Source of the DNA: Tetracentron sinense
Taxonomy: Eukaryota; Streptophyta; Magnoliopsida; Trochodendrales; Trochodendraceae
Length of the DNA: 64,000 nt
Direction: 5' to 3'
Assembly (NCBI GenBank): GCA_015143295.1
Contig: CM026556.1
Location: 17,918,547 to 17,982,546, forward strand
Shown here one piece after another: positions 53,781-64,000 of this stretch (positions are counted from its first letter, which is position 1; each line of letters opens with the position of its first letter). The position numbers were made by a program, and so were the translations under genes. The notes beneath the pieces are model-generated. The model was not told the DNA's origin, searched no databases, and saw only the letters and a list, made by a program, of their open reading frames with translations.

Positions 53781-54404
53781 AGCAATGTTGGAAAAAATGG
53801 GCTGTGAAACTATCCGGGCCCGGGGCTTTATTCCCATCAAAGGAAAAAACAGCTAGTTTAATTTCTTCCTTAGAAATAGGGCTAACCAAAAGCTCCTGGT
53901 TATCTGAACTTAATATCGGCACATCAGGTATATCAACAGTTGTCGCCTCTCCATTAGCAAGCATGGAATTGGAGAAAAAGGAAACGGCTTCCGCCGCAAT
54001 CTGCTTTGCATCCGTAAGGACTGTACCCGAGCTGGTAACAATAGAATCAATTCTATTCAGACTACGCCTAGAGCACATCGACTTGTAGAAGAACGAGCTA
54101 TTTGAATCCCCAAGTTTAAGCCAATTAACCCGCGACCGCTGCTTAAGCTCAGCCTCCTCCCACGACAGCAGTTTGTGTAAGGCTTTCTTAGCTAAAGAGA
54201 AGTCAGAATGAAGCATAACATTGTCTGGGTCCAAGTTAATCCGAGCCTAAATATACTCTATGTCTTCAGCCACCCTGTTTTGAACCTGCCCAAAGCATTT
54301 TCCACTCCATTCCTTCAAAGCTCATTTAACTTTTTTAAGCTTTCACTGAAGTTTGAACATAGGGGTTCCACGCGAAGGGGACGCCCAAGCCTTGGCCACA
54401 ACTC
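53781..54404 (-). pseudogene. LINE-C linker between endonuclease and RT
   Basis: Minus-strand open reading of 152 codons up to LTR-2: SDFSLAKKALHKLLSWEEAE, LKQRSRVNWLKLGDSNSSFF, YKSMCSRRSLNRIDSIVTSS and SISKEEIKLAVFSFDGNKAP-like residues, then GPDSFTAHFFQHC. The RVNWLKLGDSNSSFF and NKAPGPDSF motifs are the classic plant L1 spacer. The segment 54240-54404 upstream has stops (ALKEWSGKCFGQVQN readable). Confidence 0.87.
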
Positions 54405-55148
54405 CTAGAAACTCCGGGTGAGTGGACCAAAAGTTGAAAATTTTACTTGGCCGGCTGGAGTTAAAATTGAACCGAACCAAGATTTGGTGGTGATCAGAAG
54501 TATTACCACCTTTAAACTAAGCTTCTGCTGTGGGAAACATTGGGTCCATGCCGAATTTACAAGGCATCTATCCAACTTGCAAGAAATACGACCACCACCA
54601 ATCCGGCTATTGGTCCAAGTAAATAAAGCACCCTTCCATTTCAGATCATAGAGACTAGCATCTGATAAACAATCAAAATAAGGCTGCAAAATACGTTGGG
54701 GAACCATGTTACCTCCTTTCTTCTCAGAGGGATAGAGGAAGGAATTAAAATCGCCAAGAACCAACTAGGCCTCACTATGGCTTCGAGCAAAACTAGCAAT
54801 GTCCCTCCAAAGAGCCATGCGTTCAGAAATAATGTTAGATCCATAAACTATAGACACCAAAAGAGGATTATTCCATGAGGCTTTCATCACCGAGCAATGG
54901 ATACTTGTTCAGCAATAAGAAGGGGGGAAATAGTGATCTGATTTGCATCCCACAACAGCCATATGCGCCCCATAGGAGATTCCGAATAATTTTCAATGCT
55001 CGCCCATGACATTTTTAGCATTACCAGCCTGCACTTTCGTCTCCAGCAAACCAACCAAACTCATTTTATTTTTCCTAATGAAATCACGAACATCGTGCTG
55101 ACGAAAAGGGCTATTGAGCCCTCTTACATTCCAAGAACCCCAAATCAT
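54405..55148 (-). pseudogene. LINE-C endonuclease domain
   Basis: ORF2 starts at MIWGSWNVRGLNSPFRQHDV (ATG at 55148), 40 bp after the ORF1 stop. It continues LVGLLETKVQAGNAKNVM, then a frameshift near 55010, then GRIWLLWDANQ, VYGSNIISERMALW and LVLGDFNSFLYPSEKKGGNM with the G-D-F-N motif, and DLKWKGALFTWTNSRIGGGR ISCKLDRCLVNSAW. The first catalytic Asn (WNVRGLN) is present here, unlike in LINE-B. Two further frameshifts lie near 54780 and 54530. Confidence 0.88.
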
Positions 55149-55188
55149 TAATACAAGAAAAGAGGGGCTGAAACTAAGGCCAACAAAC

Positions 55189-57002
55189 CTACTGCATGCT
55201 AAGGCTTGGATCGTGAGCACCACGATTAGGCCCAGATTCTTGACCCTGCAGCAAGTGAGAGACACTAGGTCTCTGATTGTGCTTAGCTTGCATAGCATGA
55301 ATCACTCTCCTTCCCAGCACAGACTGAGCTCCCCTATGCACATTTTTAATTGGTGGGCTGACCACCTGCTTGTTTGGTTGGTGATTCATTTGGGTATCTA
55401 GTTCCTCATCCACCATCTCTAGCAAGATTCTGAATCTGTTTGGGCTCGTGGCCACGCCCTCAGAAATTTCCGTTGTCCTTGCCTTGGCTTTACGTTTGCT
55501 CACCGTCTCCCAGTTTGACTCTAAGATTTGATGATTTTCGTCCTCACTCTGAATAATTTCGATTGGTTCAGAATCTCCACCAAGCTCGGGTTCAAGAGTA
55601 TTACCATTAGGCTCATGAAGAATATGTCTCAAGTCCGGCTCTGGTGCTACATCCAAGCCTCCATTAGAATTCAAACGATCCTTATTCTTCTGTTCCCAGC
55701 GTGTTTTTGGAATGTCCATACGAGATCTGCTTCTGCTCTTCGGCCTGCCACGTCAGCCTCTTTCCTCATTTCTAGAAGTTTCAGGACATTTCTGGGCGTT
55801 ATGGCCAAAAACGTTGCAATGCGAACATCGTAGAGGCTTCCAGTCATACTCAAGCTTGATATTGTATTCCTTTTGGCCATTTTAGATCGACTGTAATCAC
55901 GTCCGGGAGGTCGCTCTTAGCATCAACTTCAATAAACATCTTAGCGTACCCAAGACGATTTCGTTCTAGAGTTTGTTTGTCAAGGCCCAGTGGCTTCCCA
56001 ACCATGCTACCAATAGCACTCACGAAAGATTCGTCTCACATAAACAACGGCAAGTTGAGCATTTTTATCCAGATCGGAACTAAGGAGAATTCCACCTTCT
56101 CGAGTTCTACTGATCGGGGCCTTTAAGACCACCAAAAGTGAAGACCGAACTCTCCATGGGCCTCCTTCAAGTATACGATGTTTATCTTCCTCACAGTTGA
56201 GCTTAAAAATAAAAAACCCGGAGTCCATTGAGTACACATCCAGATGGCCCTTCACCCACCATAAGCGCTCCACTACCCTTTTTGCCACAAAGAATGGGGG
56301 TTTTGGGCCTATGAAGAACCCAACAAGGGAATGTTTCCATTCCTCAGAAGCTTCATCCAACTCCTCCACTGTTTTGCTAATTTGTAGCTTACCGTTAACC
56401 ACTAGAGGGGGTATAAACTTCAGATTTCCAGTTGTAACCGACTGTTTTGCATCAAAAAATAAATCCATCCATGACTGCGTTTTCTTAGCAACAGTTTGAT
56501 CCTTTACATTCAACACAGGAGGAGACGTCACCCTCACCAGGGAGTCGACCAGACCACCATCCCCAATCAAGCCAAAACCACTAGTAGTATCTAGACAGTG
56601 GTCTGTGCCTGCCACCCCACCAAACCCCTCCAATCTTACATTGGGAATAGCCTCTGATCCATCCTCCAGACCATCAATAAGCGGGCTCTTAGAGACGCCA
56701 GCCCTTGATTCGAGCACATTGTCCAAACCCTTTTGACTAACAATTGGATCCACAATAATATCATTCAAGTAAGAGAAGAAAGTGGTAGTGCCCCCAGGCT
56801 TTGGCATAGAGTCTAAACGAGGAGAAGAAGTGATCACTCCATCGCCATTTCTAATGAGATCCCTACCATTCCCACAAAGGCTAACGTTGTCCTTTGAAGA
56901 AGCAACCTCAGACACTCTCAAACTCGGCAAAGCAGGTCCTCTACCCCCAAAAGCATTCCTGCCACCTCGAGAACTCTGAAGAGGACCTTTCCCACCAACC
57001 AT
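55189..57002 (-). pseudogene. LINE-C ORF1: DUF4283-like protein with CCHC knuckle
   Basis: The start is probably MVGGKGPLQSSRGGRNAFGG at 57002; an upstream in-frame Met at 57017 is weaker by comparison with LINE-B. The N-terminal 190 residues are low-complexity. Then come FIPPLVVNGKLQISKTVEEL, WKHSLVGFFIGPKPPFFVAK and GFFIFKLNCEEDKHRILEGG PW (DUF4283-like). After frameshifts near 56010-55870 comes a knuckle CSHCNVFGHNAQKC (CX2CX4HX4C intact), an R/S-rich part (KSRSRSRMDIPKTRWEQKNK) and the SPNRFRIL tail to the stop at 55189. Role as for other LINE ORF1 proteins: RNA binding. Confidence 0.83.
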
Positions 57003-57185
57003 GGTTTCGAAATACAAAAACCACTAAAGAAAGATGGGACGCCTAACCACCAACCGGAAAACCACTATTCAAAAACACAAGCACCGGAGAACCAGAAGGA
57101 AACAAATCACGCTCCACACCCTGCTCACCAACTAGTCAATCGAAGATTCCTCGCTAACGTATTGTATTCGGATAGAACCAAGCAC
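57003..57185 (-). other. LINE-C 5' leader
   Basis: 183 bp between the ORF1 start and the satellite. The 5' end is fixed by the CGATGTT duplication beginning at 57186. It is shorter than the leader of LINE-B (about 520 bp). No motif is recognised. Confidence 0.65.
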
Positions 57186-59903
57186 CGATGTTGTTTCTTT
57201 TAACACGTGTATTTTGACTCAATCTGAGTGTGGGAATTCATTTCGATGGAATTCGAGGTCGTTTGTACGATTTAGGCACCGAGGGGCCCGAAATTCATAA
57301 TTAGAAAGTATACTTCGACCTAAACATACATACGCGCACCATATCCAAACTGGGGTCGGATTTCGATGTTATTTCCTCTAACACATGTATTTCGACCCAA
57401 CTTAAGTGTGAGAATTCGTTTTGATGAAATCTGAGGTCGTTTGCCCGATTTGAACACCGACAGGCCCGAAATCAATATTTAGAAAGCATACTTCGGCCTA
57501 AACATACAAACATCCACCAAATCCCAACCGGGGGTCGGATTTCGATATAGTCTCTTTTAACACTTGTATTTCGACCCAACATAAGTGTGGGAATTTGTTT
57601 TGATGGTATCCAAGGTTGTTAGACAATCTTTGCACCGAGAGACCGAAATCCATTTATAGAAAGTGTACTTCGGCCAAAACCTAAAAACGCGCACCAAATC
57701 CAAACCGGGGGTAGGATTTCGATGTCGTTTCTTTTAACGCAAGTATTTTACCCCAGCCTAAGTGTGGGAATTCATTTCGATGGAATTCGAAGTCATTAGC
57801 CTGATTTGGGCACCTAGAGACCAAAGTCCATACTTAGAAACTATACTTAGGCCTAAACCTAGAAACGTGAACCAAATACAAACCGGGGATCGGATTTTGA
57901 TGTCATTTCTTCTTACGAGTGTATTTCGACCCAACCTAAGTGTGGAAATTTGTTTCGAGGGAATTCGAGGTCGTTTGCCCTATTTGGGAACCGATAGGCC
58001 CGATATCCATACTTAGAAAGTATACTTCGGCCTAAACCTACAAACGTGTACCAAATCCAAACCGGGGTAGGATTTTGATAGAGTTTCTCTTCTAATGAGT
58101 TTATTTTGATGCAACCTAAGTGTGGAAATTTATTTCGAAGAAATCCAAGGTCGTTTGCCCGATTTGAGCACCGAGACGCCCAAAATCCATACTTAGAAAG
58201 TATACTTTGGCCTAAACCTACAAACGGGCACCAAATCCATACCGGGGGTCAGATTTCGATGCCATTTTTCTAATGCATGTATTTCGACTCAACCTAAGTG
58301 TGAGAATTTGTTTCGATGGAATCCAAGGTCGTTTCCCAAATTTGGGCACCGAGAGGCCCGAAATCCATACTTAGAAAGTATACTTCGACCTAAACATACA
58401 AACTCGCACCAAATCCAAATCGGGGTCGGATTTCGATGTTGTTTCCTCTAACGTGTGTGTTTTGTCTCAACTTAAGCGTGATAATTTGTTTTGACGGAAT
58501 CCGAGGTCGTTTGCCCGATTTGAGCATGAGAAACCTTAATTCCATACTTAGAAAGTATACTTCGGCCAAACCATACAAACGGACACCAAATCCAAACCGG
58601 GGGTAAGATTTCGATGTCGTTTCTTTTAACACTTGTATTTTGACCCAGCCTAAGTGTGAGAATTCGTTACAATGGAATCCGAGGTCGTCAGCCCGATTTG
58701 AGCCCCGAGACGCCCAAAATCCATACTTAGAAAGTATACATCGTCCAAAACATACAAACGCGCACCAAATCCAAACCGGGGGTCGGTTTTCGATGTTGTT
58801 TCCTCTAACGCTTGTATTTAGACCCATCCTAAGTGTGAGAATTCATTTCAATGGAATCCAAAGTTGTTTGCCCTATTTGGGTACCGAAAGGCCTGAAATC
58901 CATACTTAGAAAGTATACTTCGGCCTAAACCTACAAACGCACACCAAATACAAACCAGTGGTCGGGTTTCAATGTTGTTTCCTCTAACTCTTGTATTTTG
59001 ACCCATCCTAAGTGTGAGAATTTGTTTCGATGGAATCCGAGGTTGTTTGCCCGATTTGGGCACCGAGATGCGGAATCCATAACTAGAAAGTATTCTTCGG
59101 CCTAAACCTACAAACGCGCACCAAATCCATACCGGGGGTCGAATTTCGATGCTTTTTCTTCTAAGGCATGTATTTCGACCCAACCTAAGTGTGAGAATTC
59201 GGTTCGATGGAATCCGAGGTCATTTCCCCAATTTGGGCTCCGAGGAGCCATCATCCATACTTAGAAATTATACTTCGGCCTAAACATACAAATGCACACC
59301 ATATCTAAACCAGGGGTCGGATTTCGATGCTATGTTTTCTAACACGAGTTTTTTGACCCAACCTAAGTGTGGGATTTCATTTCGATGGAATTGGAGCCTG
59401 TTTGCCTGATTTGGGCAACGAGAGGCTCGAAATCCATAATTAGAAACACTACTTCGGCCTAAACATACAAACGCGCACTAAATCCAAACCTGGGGTTGGA
59501 TTTCGTTGTTGTTTCCTTTAACGCATGTATTTCAACACAACTACAGTTTGAGAATTCGTTTTGATTGAATCCAAGGTCGTTAGCCCGATTTGGGCACCGA
59601 GAGGCCGAAATCCATACTTAGAAAGTATACTTCGGCCTAAACCTATAAATGCGTAGCAAATCCAAACCGGGGCTAGGATTTTGATGTTGTTCCTTTTAAC
59701 ACATGTATTTTGACACAGCCTAAATTTGAGAATTTGTTTCGATGGAATCTGAGGTCGTTTGTCCGATTTGAGCACCGAGTCGCCCATAATCCTTACTTAG
59801 AAACTATAGTTTGGCCAAAACCTACAACCACGTACCAAATCCAAACTGGGGGTCGGATTTCAATGTCGTTTCTTCTAATGCATGTATTTTGACCCAACCT
59901 AAG
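57186..59903 (-). repeat. Satellite block S7, reverse orientation
   Basis: About 15 monomers in the same reverse orientation as S6. Subtype strings such as TTTGGGTACCGAGAGGCCTG, GGAATTGGAGCC(C/T)GTTTGCC and GAGCACCGA(C/G)TCGCC recur as in S6. It ends with CTAAG (59899-59903), the left target duplication of LTR-3. ORFs here are fortuitous. Confidence 0.95.
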
Positions 59904-60114
59904 TGTAGCACCCCGGACTTTTTCATCCTTAATGAATAGCACATTCGTAGCTAATTGGCTGTTTTTGTAGTCTCATTAATAAATAAGGGAGAAATCGGAA
60001 ATTCCGAAACATCAGAAATGTGCGTTTTCGAAAGACGAACCCAACGCAAGTTGAATCGTCGAAATCCGACGAGCGAGTCAAAAGATATGGTCAAAACAGT
60101 CTAGACATACAGAG

Positions 60115-60301
60115 CACCGATCGCTCGGTCCAGTCAGCGATCGATCGGTCCACAACCGATCGATCGGTAGCTATCGCACGGTCAGAAATTTTGTATGGGG
60201 AAATTTTCCAGAGAGTGAGTTTTTGACCGGTCGATCGGTCATAAACACCGATCGCTCGGTAGGCAACCGATCGATCGGTCATAACCACCGATCGCTCGGT
60301 C
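60115..60301 (+). promoter_or_regulatory. CGATCG palindrome cluster of LTR-3
   Basis: ACCGATCGCTCGGT at about 60116, AGCGATCGATCGGT at about 60136, ACCGATCGATCGGT at about 60154, GACCGGTCGATCGGT at about 60225, ACCGATCGCTCGGT at about 60246, ACCGATCGATCGGT at about 60265 and ACCGATCGCTCGGT at about 60286. This is the best preserved cluster of the three solo LTRs. TTTGTATGGGGAAATTTTCC, followed by AGAGAG, lies in the middle, as in the TE-A LTR. Confidence 0.62.
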
Positions 60302-61288
60302 TTCGCGTTTTTGCAGAAATTTCAGTAAGGGCTTTATCGTCTTTTGGGGGTTAAACCCTTTCTCCTTAAGGCTTGCCCGAGCCTTTAGGGCTTCATTCAC
60401 AACTCTTAAGGGATTTTGAGAGATAGAGAGAGAGGAGAAGGGGATTTGCAAATAGGGTTTTCCATTGGAGAAGAAATCAAAGGGGTGAAGACCTTAGATC
60501 GTCCCCAAGCACGTTTTCTTCAAGATTTCAACTCAAGCTCGTGTGGGGTTCCCTTCTCAAGCTAGGGCAGCACTCTCTACGGTATTTTCAAGAGGGTTTC
60601 CCACCCAAGAAAGTATAGTTTGAGTAAGGGCTTTCTTCTTCCAAGTTGGAGTTTAAATCAAGGTCTACACCAAGATCAAGCTTCGATTCAAGGTTAGTAC
60701 ACCCTACTAACTTTCCCTAGCAATAACCTAGGTTTTCTAGTGTAAATGGTGATTCTATATATATTGTTTTTCCTTCCCTATGCATTGTATTAACTCAACA
60801 AATATAAACAAGATAAGGGAAATGGAATGAATGTGTGGATGGGAGATTGGATGTGGCGATTGGATGCCGAATGTGATGTATGATGTGTGGGTTGTGGATT
60901 GGAAAATGGAGGATGGGCATAGTACAAATAACAAACTTACCATTGTGTGATTGAATGGAAAATATGCATTTAAAAGAAGGAAATAAACTACTAAGGAATA
61001 ATGTATGAAAGTGTTTGACAAAATACCTAAACTATGAATAAATGATCTCAATGAAGAATATAGAAATGAGTTTTATGCATGCGCGCTTATAAATGATAAA
61101 TTGATCAAATGTTATGCAAACTACTTATGTTACCTATGTTCATATCATGAATTGAATTATAATGTCATATCTGGTTATTCCCATTAGCATGATTGTCACT
61201 ATGGACACGTACACGAGCACGCATGATAGCATGAACCGTGATTTCAAGAGCATGTGCATATAATAAACAACAAGAAAATATTGCATGT

Positions 61289-61638
61289 CAAGGAGGTTGG
61301 TAGCCCAGGGAGGATTCGGGTACTAACCTCTGGCTCACAAGATAACCCTGAAAACACCTATTGTCAAGGAGGTTGGTAGCCCAGGGACATTCGGGTGCTA
61401 GCCTCTGGCTCACAAGAAAACTAAACAAGTAATAAAAATCACCTATTGTCAAGGAGGTTGGTAGCCCAGGGAGGATTCGGGTACTAACCTCTGGCTCACA
61501 AGAAAACCCTGCATTTCATAACAAGGAGGTTGGTAGCCCAGGGAGGATTCGGGTACTAACCTCTGGCTCACAAGTGCATTGCATATCAAGGAGGTTGGCA
61601 GCCCAGGGAGATTCGGGTGCTAGCCTCTGGCTCACAAG
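61289..61638 (+). repeat. LTR-3 minisatellite of five hairpin units
   Basis: Units begin near 61289, 61365, 61450, 61523 and 61587. Each reads CAAGGAGGTTGGTAGCCCAG, a loop GGAGGATTC or GGACATTC, GGGTACTAACCTC or GGGTGCTAGCCTC, and TGGCTCACAAG. The arms GAGGTTGGTA and TACTAACCTC pair over ten positions (one G-U), with CCC-GGG as an inner stem. The fifth unit has GAGGTTGGCA with TGCTAGCCTC. The units are separated by 20-35 bp of less conserved DNA. Confidence 0.88.
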
Positions 61639-61892
61639 TTTACAAGATGGAGGTTTACAAGATGATGATCATGCATTCATGCATGCACGCATACATGATT
61701 TCTACGAGGCATACCGGGACATGACAAGGGCTTTCAAGCATGAGTTTTATCGGCATTTTCGCATTCATGTACGCACGTCAGGATGCTTGTATTGTGTCAT
61801 GCCCTATACTGTTTCTTTGTGATGTTTCTATTACTGCTTGTATGATATTACTATTATGTGTTTTTATTATTGTTATGGTCTGCTAGTAGCTT

Positions 61893-61940
61893 GTACTCGC
61901 TGAGTATTCCATGCTCAGCCGTACTTTCATGTCGGCAGGT
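61893..61940 (+). other. Conserved hairpin block of the solo LTR family
   Basis: GCTGAG at 61899-61904 and CTCAGC at 61914-61919 form a perfect 6-bp stem with loop TATTCCATG, followed by CGTACTTTCATGTCGGCAGG. The same block occurs at about 50935-50990 in LTR-1 (one arm changed to CTTAGG) and at 51950-51995 in LTR-2 (perfect, reverse strand). A comparable CTGAGT-loop-ACTCA element is, from memory, frequent in plant Gypsy LTRs. It probably lies near the RNA 3' end or polyadenylation region. Confidence 0.65.
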
Positions 61941-62353
61941 ACTGAGGGAGCCCTCGACCCGGAGCCTTGGGTCGAGGAAGAGTATACAGAGGAGAGAGAG
62001 TCAGCTATCCCATCACAGTCTCAGGCGGACCGAGACCTCGATGCGTGGCCATACCTCGACTACTGTTGAGGGGAGAGTATGAGAGGGTTTGGTGTATTTT
62101 GATATTTTGATAGGTGGGTCTGTCCACCTTAGGCTTAGACATGTCTTGTATTTATGTTAACTTGGAATACTATTTTGGATCATCAGAAGAAATGAAAATT
62201 TGTTTACGCTTCCGCATATATGATAGCTTCCGCGCTCTGATTATCGTTATGAGTACTGTATTTTATCTTGTGCATTACAGGATGGTTTGATAGGTTCGCA
62301 GTGTGACACCTAAAATATCCCTAAACTCCTAGGGGGTATTTTGGGGCGTTACA

Positions 62354-64000
62354 CTAAGTATGAGAATTCGTTACGATGGAATCCGAAGTCGTTTCCTCAA
62401 TTTGGGTCCTGAGAGGCCCGAAAACCATACTTAGAAATATACTTCGTCCTAAACATATAAACGTGCACCAAATCTAAACCGGGGATCGGATTTTGACGCC
62501 ATTTATTCTAACACATGTATATCGACCCAACCTAAGTGTGGGAATTCGTGTCATTGGAATCCGAGCCCATTTGCCCGATTTGGGCACCGAGAGGCTCGAA
62601 ATCCATAATTAGAAAGTATACTTTGGCCTAAACATAAAACTGCGCACCAAATCCAAATCGGGGTTGGATTTCGATGTTGTTTCCTCTAATGCGTGTATTT
62701 TGACACAACTTAAGTTTGAGAATTCTTTTTGATTGAATCCGAGGTCGTTAGCCTGATTTGGAAACCGAGAGGCCAAAATCCATACGTAGAAAGTATACTT
62801 CTAAACCTATAAAGGCGCAGCAAATCCAAACCGGGGTCGGATTTTGATGTTGTTTCCCCTAACGCGTGTATTTCGACACAACTTAAGTTTGAGAATTCGT
62901 TTTGATTGAATCTGAGGTCGTTAGCCCGATTTGGGCACCGAGAGGCCAAAATCCATACTTAGAAAGTATACTTCAGCCTAAACCTATAAATGCACAGCAA
63001 TCCAAACCGGGGGTAGGATTTCGATGTCGTTTCTTTTAACGCGATTATGTCGACCCAGCCTAAGTGTGGGAATTCGTTTCGTTGGAATACGAAGTCGTTT
63101 GCCTGATTTGGGCGCTTAGAAACTGATGTCCATACTTAGAAAGTATACTTGGGCCTAAACCTACAAACGCGCACCAAATCCAAACCGGGGTTCAGATTTT
63201 GATGTCGTTTTTTCTAACGAGTGTATCACAACCCAACCTATGTGTGGAAATTTCTTTCGATGGAATCCAAGGTCGTTAGCCCGATTTTGGCACCGAGAGG
63301 CCGAAATCCATACTCAGAAAGTATACTTCGGCCTAAACTTATAAATGCGCAGCAAATCCAAACCGGGGCTAGGATTTCGATGTCATTCCTTTTAACACAT
63401 GTATTTTAACACAGCCTAAGTTTGAGAATTTGTTTCGATGGAATCTGAGGTCGTTTGTCCGATTTGAGCACCGAGTCGTCCATAATCCATACTTAGAAAC
63501 TATACTTTGGCCAAAACCTACAAACATGTACCAAATCCAAACTGGGGGTCGGATTTCAATGTCGTTTCTTCTAATACGTGTATTTTGACCCAACCTAAGT
63601 ATGAGAATTCGTTTCGATGGAATCCGAAGTCGTTTCCCCAATTTGGGCCCTGAGAGGCCTGAAAACCATACTTAGAAATATACTTCATCCTAAACATATA
63701 AACGTGCACCAAATCTAAACCAGGAATCGGATTTTGACGCCATTTATTGTAACACGTGTATATCGACCCAACCTAAGTGTGGGAATTCGTGTCAATGGAA
63801 TCCGTGCCCATTTGCCCGATTTGGGCACCGAGAGGCTCGAAATCCATATTTAGAAAGCATACTTTGGCCTAAACATACAACCGCGCACCAAATCCAAACC
63901 GGGATTGGATTTCGATGTTGTTTCCTCTAACGCGTGTATTTCAACACAACTTAAGTTTGAGAATTCGTTTTGATTGAATCCAAGGTCGTTAGCCCGATTT
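62354..64000 (-). repeat. Satellite block S8, reverse orientation, with ~1.23-kb higher-order repeat
   Basis: About nine monomers up to the window end. The stretch from 62371 (GTTTCCTCAATTTGGGTCCT) recurs from about 63602 (GTTTCCCCAATTTGGGCCCT) with the same private variants, including AGAAATATACTTC (a 2-bp deletion), AACATATAAACGTGCACC and TTTTGACGCCATTTATT. The next monomers recur too (GGCTCGAAATCCATA). The offset of about 1232 bp equals seven monomers. The array continues beyond the window. Confidence 0.93.

Larger units (their letters stand above)
45068..57185 (-). mobile_element. LINE-C: full-length L1-type LINE carrying LINE-D and two solo LTRs
   Basis: A minus-strand LINE in four segments (45068-45700, 46613-48631, 51366-51540, 53781-57185). 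It is bounded by a 7-bp duplication CGATGTT (45061-45067, 57186-57192) in satellite. Removing the insertions leaves about 6.2 kb with 5' leader, ORF1, ORF2 (endonuclease, RT, zinc-binding domain, RNase H) and a 3' UTR with GGTTAGGCGGACCCCGACC. Coding continuity across each insertion is visible in protein: HFFQHC then CWDLIG across LTR-2, CNVVYRI then SKIMVDRLQ across LTR-1, ARHCN then LVKVQ across LINE-D. Frameshifts and stops make it inactive. Confidence 0.92.
59904..62353 (+). mobile_element. LTR-3: solo LTR in satellite
   Basis: 2450 bp from TGTAGCACCCCGGACTTTTT to GGGGTATTTTGGGGCGTTACA, flanked by a perfect 5-bp duplication CTAAG (59899-59903, 62354-62358) inside the satellite word AACCTAAGTGTGAG. 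It has the same plan as LTR-1: CGATCG palindromes (60115-60301), a degenerate TATA region near 60370, a leader, a hairpin minisatellite (61289-61638), a conserved hairpin block (61893-61940) and the end. Another TGTAACGCCCCAAAA-type terminus is visible in reverse complement. No coding region. An 82-codon ORF at 61574-61822 overlaps the minisatellite and is not a gene. Confidence 0.92.

Noticed and set aside
1-64000. Host protein-coding genes, tRNA or rRNA genes.
   Set aside because: Every convincing coding stretch matches a transposon domain, and I saw no tRNA cloverleaf or rRNA sequence. A formal tRNAscan or gene prediction was not possible here.

Overview
The window comes from a flowering-plant nuclear genome, from repeat-rich and probably pericentromeric or centromeric heterochromatin. 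The evidence is plant L1-type LINEs with a C-terminal RNase H, a Sirevirus-like Copia retrotransposon primed by initiator tRNA-Met, large LTRs of a third family, and a satellite of about 179 bp. The species cannot be named from the sequence. I found no host protein gene, tRNA, rRNA or CRISPR array. Every coding trace belongs to a transposable element.

The substrate is the satellite, about 20 kb in eight blocks (891-6272, 6651-9084, 10845-13361, 13748-15390, 15391-15752, 41313-45067, 57186-59903, 62354-64000). It lies in one orientation up to 15390 and in the opposite orientation everywhere after that. Monomer variants recur in the same order, so the array has higher-order structure. Seven LINE copies are recognisable: LINE-A (1-890, minus, partial), LINE-E (6273-6650, minus), LINE-F (9085-10844, plus), LINE-G (13362-13747, plus), LINE-B (15753-about 41312, minus, full-length before interruption), LINE-C (45068-57185, minus, full-length before interruption) and LINE-D (about 45700-46612, plus, inside LINE-C).

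The elements are nested up to four deep. LINE-B sits in the satellite. A decayed Copia element, TE-B (18447-37454, minus), sits in the RT region of LINE-B. TE-A (19400-30638, plus), a young Sirevirus-like Copia with two 1216-bp LTRs and a GGGTC target-site duplication, sits in the 3' LTR of TE-B. LINE-C carries LINE-D and two solo LTRs in opposite orientations (LTR-1 48632-51365 plus; LTR-2 51541-53780 minus). A third related solo LTR, LTR-3 (59904-62353, plus), lies in satellite. Each solo LTR has a 5-bp target-site duplication.

Two observations stand out. First, each solo LTR carries its own tandem array of short hairpins in the region predicted to be transcribed. Stem sequences differ from unit to unit, yet the two arms of each unit stay complementary, clearest at 50209-50636. 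Second, the Copia LTR of TE-A and the unrelated solo LTRs share a pre-TATA module of repeated palindromes (CCGATCGATCGG and CCGATCGCTCGG) plus a common stretch of about 60 bp. A further pair of the palindromes lies inside TE-A, 215 bp upstream of its extra 3' ORF. All boundaries and comparisons were read by eye; no alignment or database search was run.
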